A DNA stretch of 64,000 bases from Lanius collurio (lineage: Eukaryota > Chordata > Aves > Passeriformes > Laniidae), in NCBI GenBank assembly GCA_020086605.1, contig JACBWW010000021.1:3504803-3568802 (forward strand). Direction: 5' to 3'. This document shows positions 59,582 to 64,000 of the stretch, one piece after another (position 1 is the stretch's first letter; every line of letters starts with the position of its first letter). A program made the position numbers and the translations under genes. The notes under the pieces are model-generated. The model was given only the letters and a program-made list of their open reading frames with translations, ran no database searches and was not told where the DNA came from.

Positions 59582-62500
59582 CTGGGGAAAAAATAACTTC
59601 ACTTCCACAACTGGCAAATTTCCCCATTACACAACACACATACAGTGCTGTACTCTGACAACATACTTTGACATTGAAAAAACCAAAGTGTTCTTCACAA
59701 ACCTCCAGAAAGTATTCTTTGCATAGAAAGGTAATTGATTTTTTGCACTTAAAAGGATTCATTTTTCCATGCAATGTCCACGTGTAATTTTTTATATCTC
59801 AGTGGTGTTCACTATAATTGCTGATACAGATCTCTACAGTTTTCATACAGTTGCAGCTGATGCTGACTAGATTTACTCTTGTTTTGTTTCATAGTTCTAC
59901 TAAGGCTTTGAATGAGATCTGTTCATGAGGCATCTTGTACTACACACAGAAGTACCCCAGGGCATTGTATAAATTAATATTCCATCCATGAATGTAGCTA
60001 GTAGTTAATTTATAATTTGGCAATGAGAAACAAGAGACTAGATTACTGATTAATTATAATGAAGCTGAACAGGATGTTCACGTGTATGCTGAAACAGAGG
60101 ATTACTGTACTCTAGTGATGGCCTTTGCAACATGCAACCTGTTTTAGTAGTGTTAAATCTAGTAGTTTAAGACATAAATAAGAACAGTGGTAAATAGTAC
60201 CAGTATTTTTAGTTTAGCTAATTAAAATTTTATGACTAGCATAGAGCATTTGAGTTTATGGCATCTTCAGATTTGGCATGCGGAAATAAGAGAATTCTCA
60301 TGAGTTGATTTCTGCTATAACCAATTGTATCTTATTATGCTGTTTCCAACTCTGTCTGTTTTAAAACAAAACAGACTTATAATTTATGCTTCACTAAAAA
60401 AAAAGAGGAAAAACACCCCAGTAACTGCAGCCAGAATTACATCTGAAATAATACTGTGATAGCTGGGAGTGACTGTTAGGAGCAATTGCATCCAATGATC
60501 ATCCTAAGAATAATTGTGTCTTGCCTCCTGAGAAGAAGCTTCAGAAAAATACTATAAGGAAATATTCATGGGTTTCAGTAATTACCTGATATGTAGTTAT
60601 CAAGAAGATAAATGCAAGAATGTGCCCTCTTAAGCACATATACAGAAAAATGAACAAGTGAATCTCTTTGAGAACATGTGTGTTCCACAGAAAGAGATGC
60701 TCTTGAACCTTTTAAGCTGGGCTTCAGACATCTCTGCCCCAGCAATATCTCCAGTTTTGTTTGTGAAAACCTGACCGCTTTGCATTAAAACTCCTTTTAG
60801 GTTTTAGATTTTATTCTAAACCAATCATAATTTAAAACTAAAAATATAAGGCTTTTCTTCCTAATGAATTCTTGGGCAGTAGCACAGGGCCATAGATAGC
60901 CTGATGTAAATGTGTCATCCTTAACTGGTGTCTGCAGCAAAGGTGTACAGTTGTAGGTAAGGACAGTGTTGATTAGGATTGGCTCTTAGCTTCAGGATGA
61001 GGCATGGACACGGCCAGTAGTTAATTCTGAAAACCTCTGTCAGACACTGTGGATCTAATAGAGATGATGGCCGAAAAATCTGACAGTCCTTTAATCCAGT
61101 TTCACTGCCACCATCTTTAACCAAGATTATTCTTGGAGTTTTCTATCTGTGGGAGAAATGCTATGAAGAACAGCGATAAAAACAGTGTATCAAATGATTT
61201 AGGAATTCAGTGATGTAGGAGTACTAGGCTGTAATGCTATCCTAGTGATCAGTGCCTGTGAAAGGAGGCAGCTCTGGGCATGCCCCATGGAATGTCAGAA
61301 GGCATAAAATGCCACATTTAATTCACAAAGCACTGTGCAAATTGGGCTTGCTTTTTGTCATTGTTCCACCAGTTAGGATTTACTGCGTTGATCAGTGGAT
61401 TGAGACAAGAAATTCTACAGCATTTAATATTGTTACTGCAGAAGCACCTTTACATTTAAATGGAAAGAGTCCTTTAATTCTTCTCAGAGAGATAAGAGGA
61501 GGTGTGGACTCTCCTGCATGACTTTGCATCTTCCTTTAAATAAACAGATTGTATATCTTTGCATCAGGGACATTACCCTTGAAGGAGTGACCATATTTCA
61601 CCTTCTGCTCTTCTGACTAGCTTTTGTTTATTGTAGTTTCATAGAAGACACTGTTAATTACAGATTTAATTAACGTATACTTTGATTTTATAGTAAGAAT
61701 AGGAGTTAGGTGCTTGCAGTGTGTGCTCCTGCTTTGGAACAAAGTTTTTTCATTTGGTTTGCACATTGGTACTTTGTACTGCTGTCTTTTTGTATCCTGT
61801 AATTTTCTAGTCAGTCATTCTCCTGTATTAGCTTCCTAATTCCACAAAAAAGGCATTTATTCCTTAACTGATCTGCTGCAAATAGGTTTTAAAGACATAG
61901 CTATCTGTTTTGCTTGTTCTTGATATGCTGCTTTATACATATGCTCCATTTCTGCCTCTCTCTACTCAATTGCTCTTAGCCTCCTTCCTTAACTTCACAC
62001 AGACCTCAGTGCCCAAACATGTAAAATACAGCAGTCATGTTAAGGAGGGCCTTTAATGTGTTATTCAGCTAATTCCTCTGCATCGTGTCATCATTTCAGT
62101 GGTAAGGAATTTTGAGGAAAAGGCTTAAATTCACCTGAGCTTAAATGAAAGGTGAAAAAGTACAGAAAAAAAAATCTCAGATCAGGCTTGTCCTGAACAA
62201 ACAAGATACGCTGCCTTGGGGCTGCAGGAGTTCAGTTGTTGTCTATCAGGCTGGCTGAAATTGGAAATAGCATTCTCATTTGTCATGCATTATAATCAAA
62301 TTGGATGCAGATTTGCAGACCTGGAGAACAATGATTAGATGTCATCAGTTATTTTTACACTGCATAGAGTGTAAACAGTAGTGGTTTGGGGTATAATGGA
62401 GTGGATTATTGGCAGTGTTTCCTTTATTGTCTGTATCTAGTGACATGCAGTGATTTTCTATGCAAAACAGCAGCTGGTTTATTTTTGTCTAACTGTTTGC

Positions 62501-64000
62501 CATAATTGTGTTTCTGGATGCAAAGGAAATCTTTCTCAAGATGGCAACTAACAATTCAAAAATAGAAAACAGTGAGTTTGATAGTTTAAGACCTACTTAG
62601 GTGCTAATCATCAGCTCTTTGAGCAATTTAGAGCCTTCAAGTTTCACTGCTCATGTAGTAAAGGTGACACTATTGATACAATTAAGGGCTTTTTTATTAC
62701 TGAAGCACTAGCATTTATTTTTAATTAGGTGCTCTAGTCCTTTTGTGCACACCTATGAAATGTTTGGTCCCCAGAGTCCTGCTTCACACTTCATGATGAT
62801 GGATTTGGGCTGCAGCTGGAGCTGAATAGGAAAATGAAAATAAGAATAGATGGCTTGTCACTATGGTTTGAAGTTGAACTGATGAAACTGAATTATCTTT
62901 GTCTAGCTTTTTAAAATCTGCAGTGACCACAGTAGTATGTATCAGAGGCAAATCAGAACGATTTAGAAGGGATTTTGAGAGACATCTGATCATCATCCTA
63001 ATAGGCTAAAAGCAACTGATGATATATGAGAATTACAGGTATTTGAGACTCTCCAGTTTCATATCCGTTCTTGCACCTATATGTACACAGGCATCATTTA
63101 CTTACTAATGCTTGTATAGGAGGGTTTACTTCTCATTTCAGTTTATTTCTAAAATCTGCCTGCGTTACTTCATACCCATCCCTTTCTCTTGAACTTCACT
63201 TTGAATCCAAACCCCCAGCATCACTGATGACATAACTGATTTCTGGAAAATTTTAAGAAGACTAATTAAGTTATCTTAAGATTTAATATAAGTTCAATTA
63301 TACGTTGACTTTAAGTTGTCCTTTTATGTATAACTTTGTGTGTGTTCCTAGCAATTCTATTCTAAAACCGATGGTAAAGGAATAGATGGATGATCTGCCA
63401 TAGGAAAAATGGATCAGGAGATCTCAGGTGCAGAAAAGGCTTTGTCCACTAGACTGCTGCACTAACTACAGGGAAGTGGAGTCCATGTTTTTTAAAGAAA
63501 AATACTAAGGTAAAAGTGAGAATAAAGCTGGCAGTAAGTGTCACTAGCTAGCTGAATGTGGTGCTAAAGAGTTAGAAGAATACTGAGTGTTCCAACTATG
63601 TCACTTTTAACTTCAAAGTATTTTTATTCTGAAATTAGAACTGTTCAAGTAAAAAAAAACAGTTAATGGTAAAATACATACTCCCTCAAAGATTTTTATG
63701 CTACTGGTATTTTTAAGAATCCTCCTAGTTCGTATAATAGCTACATTATTATAAAAGCATGATATCCTTGACAACCTCCAGACATTGTCTAAATGTTTTG
63801 TGTAGTGGAAAACAGCAGTTCTGTTGAGGAAATGCAATTCACTACTAGATGTGTTCTCCAGCACTGTAACAAATATTCATGTCTAGTAATCAGAGAAAGT
63901 AGGAGATGGATCAGGATTTGTATACAGTTAAAAATTTATATTAATTTACTACCTAGAATGGACTAAGTCAAATCACACATTGATTTTCCTAACAATAGGT

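Larger units (their letters stand above)
45256..64000 (+). other. Long gene-poor AT-rich region, probably first intron of the gene starting near 44.6 kb
   Basis: Over 18 kb with no recognisable plus-strand coding exon, no CpG island and a single CR1 copy (46.95-47.64 kb). It contains TA runs (about 54940-54958), T runs (about 51664-51681) and scattered short open frames. Two minus-strand terminal-exon-like blocks are listed separately. Low repeat content over this length would fit a large regulatory intron, but that is inference. Confidence 0.35.

Noticed and set aside
1..64000. tRNA, rRNA, microRNA, CRISPR or prophage features
   Set aside because: None was seen on either strand. The miR-211 locus associated with TRPM1 would lie beyond MTMR10, outside the window.

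Overview
This is a stretch of vertebrate nuclear DNA, most likely from a bird. Four multi-exon genes with GT-AG introns can be assembled in frame, and their products are clear vertebrate orthologues. Every dispersed repeat I could recognise is a CR1 non-LTR retrotransposon, the dominant repeat of avian genomes. Promoters sit in compact CpG islands in an otherwise AT-rich background. Nothing prokaryotic or viral is visible. The species cannot be named from the sequence alone.

Layout. 1-2203 (+): the last three coding exons of MTMR10, an inactive myotubularin. 2204-6969: MTMR10 3' UTR and the convergent gap. 6970-21111 (-): the complete coding set of FAN1, 14 coding exons giving 1066 codons plus stop, with its CpG promoter at about 21.74-22.40 kb. 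That promoter contains a GC-rich minisatellite interrupted by a 35-N assembly gap. 23038-29923 (-): complete MPHOSPH10, 11 coding exons, 674 aa. 31927-38384 (+): complete MCEE, 3 coding exons, 174 aa, head-to-head with MPHOSPH10. 38.4-43.9 kb: gap holding an unrecognised two-exon minus-strand reading frame with an in-frame TGA. 43.9-45.2 kb: a fourth CpG island with a possible first-exon donor on the plus strand. 45.3-64 kb: AT-rich DNA with one CR1 and two weak minus-strand exon candidates, probably the first intron of the gene starting at the 44 kb island.

How the genes relate. They share no pathway. FAN1 is a structure-specific nuclease for interstrand crosslink repair and repeat stability. 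MPHOSPH10 is a U3 snoRNP / small-subunit processome protein. MCEE is a mitochondrial enzyme of propionyl-CoA breakdown. MTMR10 is a phosphoinositide-phosphatase-like pseudoenzyme. In human, FAN1 and MTMR10 lie together on 15q13 while MPHOSPH10 and MCEE lie head-to-head on 2p13, so this window joins two blocks that are apart in human.

Exon boundaries were derived by hand from splice consensus, reading-frame phase and recalled vertebrate homologues. All coding phases close exactly, which is the main support for the models. UTR limits, transcription starts and the 45-64 kb interpretation are inference.
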